This document shows, piece after piece, positions 46,601-56,537 of a stretch of 64,000 nt of DNA. The DNA comes from Streptomyces sp. NBC_01306 (lineage in GTDB: Bacteria > Actinomycetota > Actinomycetes > Streptomycetales > Streptomycetaceae). Each line of letters opens with the position of its first letter. Position 1 is the first letter of the stretch. The notes beneath the pieces were generated by a model. It did no database searches. It saw only the letters and a list, made by a program, of their open reading frames with translations, and had not been told where the DNA came from. The translations under genes were made by a program, and so were the position numbers. The stretch spans positions 2,545,501 to 2,609,500 of the forward strand of contig NZ_JAPEPC010000001.1 in NCBI RefSeq assembly GCF_026340465.1. Reading direction: 5' to 3'.

Positions 46601-46679
46601 CCGCAGGCTCGAACTCGTCGCCGGGCAGCAGCGGAAGGCGGTAGCGGTCGGCAAGGACCCTTCCCGCGTACTCGTCCAC
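43614..46679 (-). CDS. membrane pseudokinase with long insert in the activation loop
   Basis: The 1021-residue protein has a kinase-like fold that is catalytically degenerate. The VAIK lysine position reads EVLVRQV, HRD reads HRN (182-184) and DFG reads TGL (201-203). After this point about 380 residues of low-complexity sequence (GAGDSHG, YGAEEPYGA and EREAQERAARS repeats) interrupt the fold. The C-lobe then resumes with DLWALGALLFRA (near 610). A membrane segment lies near 785-805 and an outer domain starts YAIRKDPEGFQVAVA. The GTG start (MDEYAGRVLADRYR) has a GGGGAGG site. It probably acts as a scaffold or regulator for the adjacent active kinases. Confidence 0.85.
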   Translation of the reverse strand: MDEYAGRVLADRYRLPLLPGDEFEPAEIRAFDTYSGQEVLVRQVPLPEVVDAEMLDESGAGTGFGGGPAGGLHGGSDGGPGAGVSQARRASARTTRRPVEPAVRRAMEAAQSAAQIPDHPRLDQVFDVFAEGGSLWVVSELVEATPLAAMLAERPLNPYRAAEIASDVLTALRVLHAHGWTHRNITARTVLVCDDGRVVLTGLAAGAAEEALCGYDPVPAAELSQPGVEAGGDLGFDSPAAPEVDGAEEPYGAGGAYEAEEPYGAEDSHGAGDSHGAGDSHGAGGAYAYGTAGPYGVDAPGAVDGPAGGELGRVSGDLRPDDEQALPAGPALPPGYTQDERRGQPGGQMYDQLQDAPGAAGPESGLPAASSGGGVSAGDVRAARAGAIAAYRAGARAAARVSGNEQGTDAGAFPVQRPASGSSQPGRQEPAGFRHGAQPRSGAGEGMRADDLRGAHDREAQEREAQERAARSRSAQDREADGLPGAPEHSAPEHGVHEHGAHGQSAHGQSTNQHSPHDRAAHQQPHDRTAHAPGTPGPRAAVAVPDGWDQDSAGSAAPARRGPGTALAAERARQARITVVGAVTERWAPEQAGPVHGNWQLAAPVGPATDLWALGALLFRAVQGHAPYPEESAAELVQLVCAEPPAFAEECGPLRPVVESLLRQDPTERPDIEELRGWLRSLVRSAPEPDAGQGIVPVPPVDATRLPIVRRRGELVRRRRRASGGDGVHGRHRQQRKGGRRREQGPAGSARPVQSAQSVQPVHSVAAGPPDWSEPAGRRPGPDAKPRSLGRTLLVVILVVLVAALVYALKFMPKADDSGHGNTGAPASVPTASASGQRNSPVSGGSGQSQQSGSAGTPQSPQGTEPDSGGPAAGYAIRKDPEGFQVAVAKDWERRPVNDADQVRFLGGDFELVVVPGRDSVKDEGADPMAYQRDKERELKPFRDSTWSSASGLRRIDVGKQAMAEGQFTWQDGSGREVYVRNVAMIIAGRYHIVQVIGPEAQRDKVTEIYEQAVATYRTVT

Positions 46680-46852
46680 GACGCCTCCCCGGAGCGCGCT
46701 GTTCCCTGGTCTCAGGGACCACATCAAGCCGTATCGATCAACATCGACCCGTATTAATCCGTGTTAATCCGCATCAATCCGTCAAATACGGTCGATTACA
46801 GGCCTATTGCGGCTGCGTACGGTCCGCGTCCTCTCACAATACGTGTCCTGGG

Positions 46853-48766
46853 TCACTTCTTGGGAGCGAACGTCTTGAACGCCGTATTACGCAGAGTGGT
46901 GCACTCGTCGCCGTTCCAGTCGCTCGCCTTGCAGGTGATCATGATGGAGTAGCCGCGCTGGGCGTCCACCTTGAATCCCCGGTTCAGCACCCGGACCCGC
47001 TGGCCGTTCTGGTCACGCTCGAACGACCAGTCGGCGACAGTCGGATAGCCGTTGTACTCGACCTTGTGTATGCCGAGGTGCTTGTAACCGCCGACGCTGG
47101 CCGACAGCCCACCGACCGCTGCCTGCCAGGCGGCGGCCGCGTCGTCCTTGGGCGAGTCGTTGAAGTCGATCTGGACGCGCGGGAAGCCACCCCTGGACTT
47201 GTTGTAGATCCCACCCGAGCTCACACCCGCTATGGCTGTGCGGTGGAACCCGGCGGGCATGGCCATCGTGAAGCGGAACCTACCGTCCGTCACCTTCTTG
47301 TACCCGCTGGGCAGTGCGTCGGCGGCAGGCTGTGTGGACGCCTTGCCGTCGGGCGATGGCGACGCGTTCTCGCCGCCCTTCCCCTTGCCCTGATCGCCGT
47401 TCTTGCCCTGGTCGCCCGTCTTCCCCTTGTCCGTTCCCTTGCCGTCGTTCTTGCTGTCGCCCCCGGCCGTCGCACCACTCGAAGCGCTCTTGTCACCCTT
47501 GGACTTGCTCTGATTGCCCTTGTCCCCGGGCCCGTTGAGAGCGAAGGCAAGGACCGTTCCGAGCACCGCGAGTGCGACAACGGCCGCGATTATCACCAGG
47601 GTGCGGCGCGGTACGACATCGGTGAGCGGTGCCCTGACCCGGGCGGGCGGCCCGCCCGGTGCGGTGGCCGGCTTGGCCGGAGCGGACTCGGACCTGGCGT
47701 TCCGTACGGAGTTCAGCGCGCTGCGCACCCGGTCGGCCGCAGCGGTGTCCCTGACCTTCTGAGGCCTGGGCGTCTTGGCGGGCCTGGGCTCCTTGGCCGG
47801 CTTGGGCGCCCTGGCGGGCTTCGCGGGTCTGGACTCCGGGGCGTCCTCGGGCTCGTCGGGAACCGGCGGCAGCGGCACGACCCGCGTCGCGTCGGCCGCG
47901 ACCGGCTCGGCAGCGGCTTCCGGCTCCGGAGCGTGGATCACGTCGTTCAGCAGGCGGCGGGCGCCCGCGTCGTCGAGGCGCTGGTCCGGGTCCTTGGCGA
48001 GCAGACCGTAGATGACCTCCGACAGGGCTCCCGCGTTCTTCGGCGGGTCCACCGGTTCGGTCATCACCGCGGTCAGAGTCGCGATGGCCGACCCCTTGTC
48101 GTACGGCGGCACGCCCTCGGTGCTCGCGTACAGCAGCCCGCCCAGCGACCACAGGTCGGCCGGCGGGCCGGGCTTGTGGCCGCGGGCCCGCTCGGGCGAG
48201 ATGTACGAGGGCGCGCCGACCAGCATCCCGGTCGAGGTCACCGACGGGTCGCCCTCGACCTGGGCGATCCCGAAGTCCGTCAGCACGACCCGGCCGTCCT
48301 CGGCGATCAGCACATTGGACGGCTTCACATCGCGGTGCAGGATGCCCTCACGGTGCGCGAGGCGCAGCACATCGAGAATGGCGAGGCCCACCTCGGCCGC
48401 GCGTACCGGCGTGAGGACGCCTTTCTCCCGTACCAACTCGGCCAGCGAGCAGCCCTCGACGAGCTCCATGACGATCCACGGCCGGTCGTCCTCGTCGACC
48501 ACGTCGTAGACAGTGACCGCTCCGTTGTTACGGATCCGGGCAATCGCCTTGGCCTCGCGCAGCGTACGCGTCACGAGTCTGCGCTTCTCGTCCTCGTCGA
48601 TGGCCGAGGGGAAACGCAGCTCCTTCACCGCGACGGTGCGGCCGAGCGTCTCGTCCACAGCCCGCCAGACGGTGCCCATGCCACCCTTGCCGAGCACCCC
48701 CCCGAGCCGGTACCGCCCAGCCAGGAGGCGCCCCTCGGTGTCCTTCGCCTGCTCCGCCTCCGACAT
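46853..48766 (-). CDS. Ser/Thr protein kinase, single-pass membrane
   Basis: The 637-residue kinase, first of the four, starts MSEAEQAKDTEGRLLAGRY with AGAGGGG upstream. Catalytic residues are Lys48, HRD 144-146, DFG 164-166 and SPE 190-192. A Pro/Ala/Lys-rich linker (about 285-385, KPAKEPRPAKTPRP) precedes the membrane segment (388-410). A charged Asp/Lys/Gly linker and an outer domain follow, opening GYKKVTDGRFRFTMAMPAGF and containing Cys residues (ITCKASDWNGDECTT) that may form a disulfide. The family of four shares this outer fold. Confidence 0.93.
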   Translation of the reverse strand: MSEAEQAKDTEGRLLAGRYRLGGVLGKGGMGTVWRAVDETLGRTVAVKELRFPSAIDEDEKRRLVTRTLREAKAIARIRNNGAVTVYDVVDEDDRPWIVMELVEGCSLAELVREKGVLTPVRAAEVGLAILDVLRLAHREGILHRDVKPSNVLIAEDGRVVLTDFGIAQVEGDPSVTSTGMLVGAPSYISPERARGHKPGPPADLWSLGGLLYASTEGVPPYDKGSAIATLTAVMTEPVDPPKNAGALSEVIYGLLAKDPDQRLDDAGARRLLNDVIHAPEPEAAAEPVAADATRVVPLPPVPDEPEDAPESRPAKPARAPKPAKEPRPAKTPRPQKVRDTAAADRVRSALNSVRNARSESAPAKPATAPGGPPARVRAPLTDVVPRRTLVIIAAVVALAVLGTVLAFALNGPGDKGNQSKSKGDKSASSGATAGGDSKNDGKGTDKGKTGDQGKNGDQGKGKGGENASPSPDGKASTQPAADALPSGYKKVTDGRFRFTMAMPAGFHRTAIAGVSSGGIYNKSRGGFPRVQIDFNDSPKDDAAAAWQAAVGGLSASVGGYKHLGIHKVEYNGYPTVADWSFERDQNGQRVRVLNRGFKVDAQRGYSIMITCKASDWNGDECTTLRNTAFKTFAPKK

Positions 48767-49354
48767 GCGTCCCCTCTGCATTCAACCCGCCCTGGCAGAG
48801 CGTCCATTGTCTCTCACTCCGGCACCGATGATGGTGCCGGGTCCGTGGGCGACCATCATGGGCCATACGGGAGGCGTTTCCTGCCACGCCGGTGTCGCAC
48901 CTGCCGCTCGCCACCGCGGCCGATCCCGGTACCGCTTGCCGGCACCACCCAGTCCCTGCCCGGAGAACCCGAGGTCAAGCAGGCATACGGCGCCCTCCCG
49001 CCCCGTACACACCACTGCCCCCGGCCCCCGCCCTGCTCGGTCCAACTCGTCCCGGCTCGGCCTCCTACCTCGAAACGGCCGTCCCCAATGAGCAGTTCCA
49101 CCTGCGCCGGCCGGGACCTGCTTCGGCCGGGACCCTGCCGAAGCAGGTCCCGACCGGCTGGGCCCCGCATCCCGGCGGCCGACCGCACACCGGCGGCCGA
49201 CCGCACAACCGTCCCGGCGGGACCACCGTCCCAACCGGACCACCACCCAGGCCGGCCATCCACTGCCGGAGCCCACCCCGGCCCCGACCCCACCCGCTCA
49301 CCCGCTCACTCCCCCACCTACCGGCTCACCGACTCCCCCACCCACCCCAGTTGC
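48767..49354. other. gene-free spacer between glpD and the kinase row
   Basis: About 590 bases, GC-rich, holding the promoter of the kinase gene at 48766 and a strong hairpin. CCGGCGGCCGACCGCACA-type short repeats occur near 49170-49210. No gene is supported. Confidence 0.6.
49112..49152 (-). terminator. terminator downstream of glpD
   Basis: A perfect 16-base stem CGGGACCTGCTTCGGC / GCCGAAGCAGGTCCCG with a nine-base loop. It lies about 200 bases past the glpD stop and separates it from the kinase genes. Confidence 0.75.
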
Positions 49355-51064
49355 TCATTCCAGCGGCACGATGTCCGGCGCCCCCAGCCGCGCCGCGTCC
49401 GCCGTCAGGTCGTCCGGCTGGCGCTGGGACTCCCGTTCTGCCTCGACCCGCTTCTCGTAGTGCTCGATCTCCGCCTCGACGCGGTTCTTGTCCCAGCCCA
49501 GCACCTTGGCCATCAGCTCGGCGGCCTCCCGTGCGCTGCGCGTGCCCCGGTCGAACGTCTCGATCGAGATGCGCGTGCGCCGGGTGAGTACATCGTCCAG
49601 GTGCCTGGCCCCTTCGTGCGAAGCCGCGTAGACGACCTCCGCCCGCAGGTAGTCGTCGGCGCCCCCGAGCGGTTCACCCAGCGACGGGTCCTCGGTGATG
49701 AGGTCGAGGACCTCCTGGGTCATCGCACCGAAGCGGTTCAGCAGGTGTTCCACCCGGGCCACATGCAGACCCGTCCGCTTGGCGATGCGCGCCCGCGCGT
49801 TCCACAGGGCGTTGTACCCCTCGGCGCCGATCAGCGGCACATTCTCCGTGACGCACTCGGCAACCCGCTGGTCCAGCCCGTGCACCGCCTCGTCCACCGC
49901 GTCCTTCGCCATCACACGGTAGGTCGTGTACTTGCCGCCCGCGACGACCACGAGCCCCGGCACCGGATGCGCCACCGTGTGCTCCCGCGAGAGCTTGCTG
50001 GTCGCGTCGGACTCCCCGGCCAGCAGGGGCCGCAGGCCGGCGTACACACCCTGCACGTCGTCGCGCGTCAGCGGCACGGCGAGCACCGAGTTGACGTGTT
50101 CGAGCAGGTAGTCGATGTCGGCGCTGGACGCGGCCGGATGCGCCTTGTCGAGGTCCCAGTCGGTGTCCGTGGTTCCCACGATCCAGTGGCGCCCCCACGG
50201 GATCACGAACAGCACCGACTTCTCGGTCCGCAGGATGAGCCCGGTCGTCGAGTGGATCCGGTCCTTCGGTACGACCAGATGGATCCCCTTCGACGCCCGC
50301 ACATGGAACTGCCCGCGCTCGGCGATCAGCCCCTGGGTGTCGTCGGTCCACACCCCTGTGGCGTTGACGACCTGCTTGGCGCGGATCTCGTACTCGCCAC
50401 CGCCCTCGACGTCCTGCACCCGCGCGCCGACGACCCGCTCGCCCTCCCGGAGGAAGCCGGTCACCTTCGCCCGGTTCGCCACCAGTGCCCCGTAGCTCGC
50501 GGCCGTCCGCGCCAGCGTCGCCACATAACGCGCGTCGTCCATCTGCGCGTCGTAGTACTGCAGGGCGCCGACCAGCGCGTCCTTCTTCAGCGCCGGCGCG
50601 ACCCGCAGCGCGTGCTTACGTGTCAGATGCCGGTGCATCGGGAGCCCGCGGCCGTGCCCCGAGGAGACCGACATGGCGTCGTACAGCGCGACACCGGAGC
50701 CCGCGTACCAACGCTCCCAGCCCTTGTGCTGCAGGGGATAGAGGAAAGGCACCGGCTTCACCAAGTGGGGTGCCAGCCGCTCAAGAAGCAGCCCGCGCTC
50801 CTTCAGCGCCTCCCGTACGAGTGCGAAGTCGAGCATCTCCAGATAGCGCAGGCCGCCATGGATGAGCTTGCTCGACCGGCTCGACGTGCCCGATGCCCAG
50901 TCCCTCGCTTCGACCAGGCCCGTCACCAGCCCGCGCGTCGCGGCATCCAGCGCCGTCCCCGCGCCGACCACACCGCCCCCCACGACCAGTACGTCCAGTT
51001 CACGCTCGGCCATCCCGGCGAGCGCCTGTGCGCGCTCCTCGGGCCCCAGTGTCGCTGTCCTCAC
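49355..51064 (-). CDS. glpD: glycerol-3-phosphate dehydrogenase/oxidase
   Basis: The 569-residue FAD enzyme oxidises glycerol 3-phosphate to dihydroxyacetone phosphate at the membrane. The FAD-binding VVGGGVVGAGTALDAATRGL lies near 23-42, and GTSSRSSKLIHGGLRYLE is the family signature. The C-terminal helical domain (from about 405) closes with sequence typical of GlpD. The GTG start (MRTATLGPEERAQAL) has GGGAGG six bases upstream. No glpK or glpF lies next to it. It is divergent from a sugar dehydrogenase homologue. Confidence 0.96.
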   Translation of the reverse strand: MRTATLGPEERAQALAGMAERELDVLVVGGGVVGAGTALDAATRGLVTGLVEARDWASGTSSRSSKLIHGGLRYLEMLDFALVREALKERGLLLERLAPHLVKPVPFLYPLQHKGWERWYAGSGVALYDAMSVSSGHGRGLPMHRHLTRKHALRVAPALKKDALVGALQYYDAQMDDARYVATLARTAASYGALVANRAKVTGFLREGERVVGARVQDVEGGGEYEIRAKQVVNATGVWTDDTQGLIAERGQFHVRASKGIHLVVPKDRIHSTTGLILRTEKSVLFVIPWGRHWIVGTTDTDWDLDKAHPAASSADIDYLLEHVNSVLAVPLTRDDVQGVYAGLRPLLAGESDATSKLSREHTVAHPVPGLVVVAGGKYTTYRVMAKDAVDEAVHGLDQRVAECVTENVPLIGAEGYNALWNARARIAKRTGLHVARVEHLLNRFGAMTQEVLDLITEDPSLGEPLGGADDYLRAEVVYAASHEGARHLDDVLTRRTRISIETFDRGTRSAREAAELMAKVLGWDKNRVEAEIEHYEKRVEAERESQRQPDDLTADAARLGAPDIVPLE

Positions 51065-51282
51065 TGCTGCCTCCCGTTGATCAGGCCGCCGAAGCGGTGT
51101 CCGGTGCACCCTCGATTCTGTCCGCGATCTCCCACTTCAGCCACCGCCTGTGGACAACACACGGACACCCAGGCCCGCCCAATACCGCAAATCGGTCATA
51201 TTTACTCCTAACCTGACATTGCGCCGTCCACAGGACTTGCGCACTCGTCCCCCTCCGGCTATTGGGAAGGACGGATCACCCC

Positions 51283-52533
51283 ATGCCCGCAGATCTCGCC
51301 GTGATCGGACTCGGCCACCTCGGCCTGCCGCTCGCCCAGGCCGCCGTCGCCACCGGTCTCGTAACCATCGGTTACGACACCGACCCGCGCCGTCTGCTGC
51401 AACTCGCCGCCGGCCACACCCCCGTCGACGGCTCCCTCAGCGCGGCCGACATCCGCCGGATGCTCTCGGGGGGCTTCCGGCCCGTCACCGATCCGGCCGA
51501 ACTGGGCCGGGTCCGTACCGCCGTCATCTGCGCGCCCACCCCACTGGGCGAGGACCGGGCACTCGACCTGGCACCGGTCACCGACGCGACCCGCGCACTC
51601 GCCGCCAGACTCCGCCCGCACACCACGGTCATCATCGAATCGGCCGTCTACCCCGGCACCACGGAGGAAATCCTGCGCCCCCTGCTGGAGGAGGGCTCAG
51701 GGCTGCGGGCCGGCCGGGACTTCCACCTCGCGTACTCCCCCAGCCGCCTCGACCCCGGCAACCGGACCCACCCGTACGCGGCGACCCCCAAGGTCATCGG
51801 CGGACTGACCCCCGCCTGCACCGAATCCGCTGCCGCGTTCTACGGCCGGTTGAGTGACAAGGTCGTACGGGCACGCGGCCCCCGCGAGGCCGAAATGACC
51901 AAACTGCTCGAAACCAACTACCGGCACGTCAACATCGCCCTGGTCAACGAGATGGCCGTGCTCTGCCACGAGCTGGGCGTCGACCTCTGGGACGTCATCC
52001 GCTGCGCCGAGACGAAACCCTTCGGCTTCCAGCCCTTCCGGCCCGGTCCCGGTGTCGGCGGCCATGGCGTCCCCGTCGACACCGCGGGTCCCCCGCACAC
52101 CGTCCGCCCGCTGCGCATGGTCGAACTCGCCCAGCAGGTCAACGACCGGATGCCGCAGTACGTCATCCAGCGCTGCGCCACCCTCCTCAACGAACACGGC
52201 AAGTCGGCGCGCGGCGCCCGCGTGCTGCTCCTCGGCGTCACCTACAAGCCCGACCTCGCCGACCAGCAGAACTCCCCGGCAGGCGAGATCGCCCGCCGAC
52301 TGATGGACCTGGGCGCGTCGGTCAGCTACCACGACCCGTACGTCCCGGACTGGCGCATCCGCGACGTGCCGGTGCCCCGCGCGGACTCCCTCTACGAGGC
52401 GGCGGCCGGCGCGGACCTGACGGTGCTGCTCCAGCACCACCGCACGTACGACCTCCAGGGCCTCGCGGTGAAGGCCCAACTCCTGCTGGACACCAGGGGA
52501 GCCACCCCGGTGGGAGCCGCCCACCGGCTGTGA
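51283..52533 (+). CDS. UDP-glucose/GDP-mannose dehydrogenase homologue lacking catalytic Cys
   Basis: The 416-residue protein has the N-terminal NAD fold (VIGLGHLGLPLA), a middle TNYRHVNIALVNEMAVLC and TKPFGFQPFRPGPGVGGH, and a C-terminal domain with LLGVTYKPDLADQQNSP. The usual GPGxGGHC, whose Cys forms the thiohemiacetal, reads GPGVGGHGV; residue 262 is Gly (GGC codon at 52066-52068). The following YLxWxxR segment is also missing. It may stop at the aldehyde stage, be a different oxidoreductase, or be inactive. I start at the ATG at 51283 after GGAAGGACGG; TTG at 51262 is possible. It is divergent from glpD. Confidence 0.85.
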   Translation: MPADLAVIGLGHLGLPLAQAAVATGLVTIGYDTDPRRLLQLAAGHTPVDGSLSAADIRRMLSGGFRPVTDPAELGRVRTAVICAPTPLGEDRALDLAPVTDATRALAARLRPHTTVIIESAVYPGTTEEILRPLLEEGSGLRAGRDFHLAYSPSRLDPGNRTHPYAATPKVIGGLTPACTESAAAFYGRLSDKVVRARGPREAEMTKLLETNYRHVNIALVNEMAVLCHELGVDLWDVIRCAETKPFGFQPFRPGPGVGGHGVPVDTAGPPHTVRPLRMVELAQQVNDRMPQYVIQRCATLLNEHGKSARGARVLLLGVTYKPDLADQQNSPAGEIARRLMDLGASVSYHDPYVPDWRIRDVPVPRADSLYEAAAGADLTVLLQHHRTYDLQGLAVKAQLLLDTRGATPVGAAHRL

Positions 52534-52648
52534 CGGTCCAGCCGGTGGGCGGACGACTTGGGCAGGCCGACTGGGGCAGGCCGACTGACTGAGCAGGCGA
52601 ACGGGCCGACTGCTCAAGCCGGTCGGCCGTCCGTGGAGACCATGCGCG

Positions 52649-52700
52649 GACGTCGCGGGTGGACGTCGCGGGTGGACGTCACGGGTGGACGTCGTGTGTG
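52649..52700. repeat. 13-base tandem repeat x4
   Basis: Four units of GACGTCGCGGGTG follow one another between the sugar dehydrogenase and the next membrane-protein gene, in the likely promoter region of the latter. The period is not a multiple of three. Confidence 0.85.
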
Positions 52701-52789
52701 AATGTCACCGATGGATGTCGGCGCGGACTGCTAGCGTGCGGCGTTCGCTTCTCGCACAGCCGTGCGTATTTGTCCCAGGGGGGACCATC

Positions 52790-53284
52790 ATGACCCAGCC
52801 CGTGCCACCGCCCCAGCCACCGGACCCGTCCTCGTACCGGCCGCCGGACTTCGGCTTCCCGATGGCTCCGCAGGCCGCCCCGCCGAAGGTCAACATCGCG
52901 GGTGGCATCGTGGTCGCCGTGATCACCGCTCTGGTGGTGGGCGCGGCATACGGGGGCATCCTCGGTGCCACCAAGCACGAGTTCGGTTACGCGGCCGTCG
53001 CCGTGGGATTCATCATCGGCTTCGCCGCGGGCAAGGTGGGCGGCGACCATGTCGGACTCGCGGCCGTGGGGGCCGTCCTGTCGCTGGCATCCGTCTACTT
53101 CGGGCAACTGCTCGGCGAGGCGATCATCGCGTCCAAGCAGCTCCCGGTCTCCGTCCCTGAGCTGTTCTTCCAGCACTTCGGCCTGCTCAACGACGCCTGG
53201 CGAGCCGATGCGGACTTCCTCAGCTACCTCTTCATCGCGATCGCAGCGGGGGCGTCCTTCGCGGGCATGAAACGGGCCCTCTGA
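52790..53284 (+). CDS. hypothetical membrane protein
   Basis: The 164-residue protein has a Pro-rich cytosolic start (about 1-32) and then about four membrane helices: near 36-56, 65-82, 88-108 and 142-160. The loop before the last helix is acidic. The ATG follows GGGGGGACC. No motif points to a function. It is monocistronic and ends before a palindromic terminator. Confidence 0.8.
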   Translation: MTQPVPPPQPPDPSSYRPPDFGFPMAPQAAPPKVNIAGGIVVAVITALVVGAAYGGILGATKHEFGYAAVAVGFIIGFAAGKVGGDHVGLAAVGAVLSLASVYFGQLLGEAIIASKQLPVSVPELFFQHFGLLNDAWRADADFLSYLFIAIAAGASFAGMKRAL

Positions 53285-53330
53285 CGACAACGGCCGGAGG
53301 GACACAACCGTCCTCGGCACCCAGCACGAA

Positions 53331-53356
53331 GCCCGGACCGCAGCTGCGGTCCGGGC
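53331..53356. terminator. palindromic terminator
   Basis: GCCCGGACCGCAG / CTGCGGTCCGGGC, a perfect 13-base palindrome without spacer, between the convergent membrane-protein and guaB3 genes. Either strand could be terminated. Confidence 0.75.
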
Positions 53357-53422
53357 CTGTGTTGCGGGTCCTGTGTACGACGCGACGCGTGCGATACCAG
53401 CCCGGTACCGCCCGTCCGCTCG

Positions 53423-53479
53423 GCGTCAGCGCTTGTGCTGAGCGTCAGCGCTTGTGCTGGGCGTCAGCGCTTGTGCTGA
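53423..53479. repeat. 19-base tandem repeat x3 at the guaB3 3' end
   Basis: GCGTCAGCGCTTGTGCTGA occurs three times (one base changed in the second). The guaB3 stop and its last residues AQHKR lie in the copy at 53461-53479, and two further copies follow downstream in shifted frames, each still encoding AQHKR-stop in its own frame. Confidence 0.9.
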
Positions 53480-54588
53480 GCGTCCGCCACCGTCACCTCG
53501 ACGCGCTGGAACTCCTTGAGCTCGCTGTACCCCGTCGTCGCCATCGAGCGGCGCAGCGCCCCGAAGAAGTTCATCGAACCGTCCGGGATGTGCGAGGGGC
53601 CGGCGAGGACCTCCTCGGTGGTGCCGACGATGCCCAGGTCCACCAGCTTGCCGCGCGGCACGTCCTCGTGGACGGCCTCCATGCCCCAGTGGTGGCCCTT
53701 GCCGGGCGCGTCCGACGCGCGGGCGAGCGGCGAGCCGATCATGACCGAGTCCGCGCCGCAGGCGATGGCCTTCGGCAGGTCGCCCGACCAGCCGACGCCA
53801 CCGTCCGCGATGACGTGCACATAGCGGCCGCCGGACTCGTCCATGTAGTCGCGGCGGGCCGCGGCCACATCGGCGACCGCGGTCGCCATCGGGACCTGGA
53901 TGCCCAGCACATTGCGCGTGGTGTGCGCGGCGCCGCCGCCGAAGCCGACGAGCACGCCCGCCGCTCCGGTACGCATCAGGTGCAGCGCGGCGGTGTACGT
54001 CGCACAGCCGCCGACGATGACCGGCACGTCCAGCTCGTAGATGAACTGCTTCAGGTTCAGCGGCTCGGCGGCACCGGAGACGTGCTCGGCGGAGACCGTC
54101 GTACCGCGGATGACGAAGATGTCGACGCCCGCGTCCACGACCGCCTTGGAGAACTGGGCGGTGCGCTGCGGGGACAGCGCGGCGGCGGTGACCACGCCCG
54201 AGTCGCGCACCTCCTTGATCCGCAGGCCGATCAGGTCCTCCTGGATCGGGGCCGCGTAGATCTCCTGGAGGCGCCGCGTCGCGGTCTCCTCGTCGAGCCC
54301 GGCGATCTCGTCGAGCAGCGGCTGCGGGTCCTCGTACCGCGTCCACAGACCTTCGAGGTTCAGGACTCCGAGGCCGCCCATCTCACCGATGCGGATGGCG
54401 GTCTGCGGGGACACGACCGAGTCCATCGGAGCGGCCAGGAACGGCAGCTCGAATCGGTAGGCATCGATCTGCCAGGCGATCGAGACCTCCTTCGGGTCCC
54501 GGGTGCGCCGGCTCGGCACGATGGCGATGTCGTCGAACGCGTACGCCCTGCGGCCGCGCTTGCCGCGCCCGATCTCGATCTCAGTCAC
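53464..54588 (-). CDS. guaB3: GuaB3-family IMP dehydrogenase-related protein
   Basis: The 374-residue TIM-barrel protein belongs to the GuaB3 family that sits beside guaB in actinobacteria. It lacks the CBS pair and is shorter than GuaB. DDIAIVPSRRTRDP opens the barrel, and VIADGGVGWSGDLPKAIACGADSVMIGSPLA is the phosphate site. The loop that holds the catalytic Cys in IMP dehydrogenase (GSICTT) reads GGGAAHTTR, with His222 in the Cys place. Hence normal IMP oxidation is doubtful; a related purine reaction is possible. It lies 105 bases after guaB on the same strand, with a hairpin between. Confidence 0.93.
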   Translation of the reverse strand: MTEIEIGRGKRGRRAYAFDDIAIVPSRRTRDPKEVSIAWQIDAYRFELPFLAAPMDSVVSPQTAIRIGEMGGLGVLNLEGLWTRYEDPQPLLDEIAGLDEETATRRLQEIYAAPIQEDLIGLRIKEVRDSGVVTAAALSPQRTAQFSKAVVDAGVDIFVIRGTTVSAEHVSGAAEPLNLKQFIYELDVPVIVGGCATYTAALHLMRTGAAGVLVGFGGGAAHTTRNVLGIQVPMATAVADVAAARRDYMDESGGRYVHVIADGGVGWSGDLPKAIACGADSVMIGSPLARASDAPGKGHHWGMEAVHEDVPRGKLVDLGIVGTTEEVLAGPSHIPDGSMNFFGALRRSMATTGYSELKEFQRVEVTVADAQHKR

Positions 54589-54640
54589 GATGTGTGGCCT
54601 TTCCCTCTACGTCTGCCGTTCCAGTATCCCCGACGCGCGC

Positions 54641-54678
54641 GCGGAAGCCCGCGGGCCGTCCGGCCCGCGGGCTTCCGC
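54641..54678 (-). terminator. hairpin between guaB and guaB3
   Basis: A perfect 17-base stem GCGGAAGCCCGCGGGCC / GGCCCGCGGGCTTCCGC with a four-base loop. It should end or attenuate the guaB transcript and so uncouple guaB3 levels from guaB. Confidence 0.8.
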
Positions 54679-54693
54679 GGTGGTACGTACGCC

Positions 54694-56537
<1,844 letters not shown>

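Noticed and set aside
47066..51211. A 1381-codon plus-strand open frame opposite a kinase gene and glpD
   Set aside because: It crosses two confident genes and an intergenic region with a terminator, and shows no domain motif.
51283..52533. Catalytic Cys loss as a pseudogene sign
   Set aside because: The frame is full length with normal codon bias and intact other motifs, so I keep it as a gene with changed chemistry.
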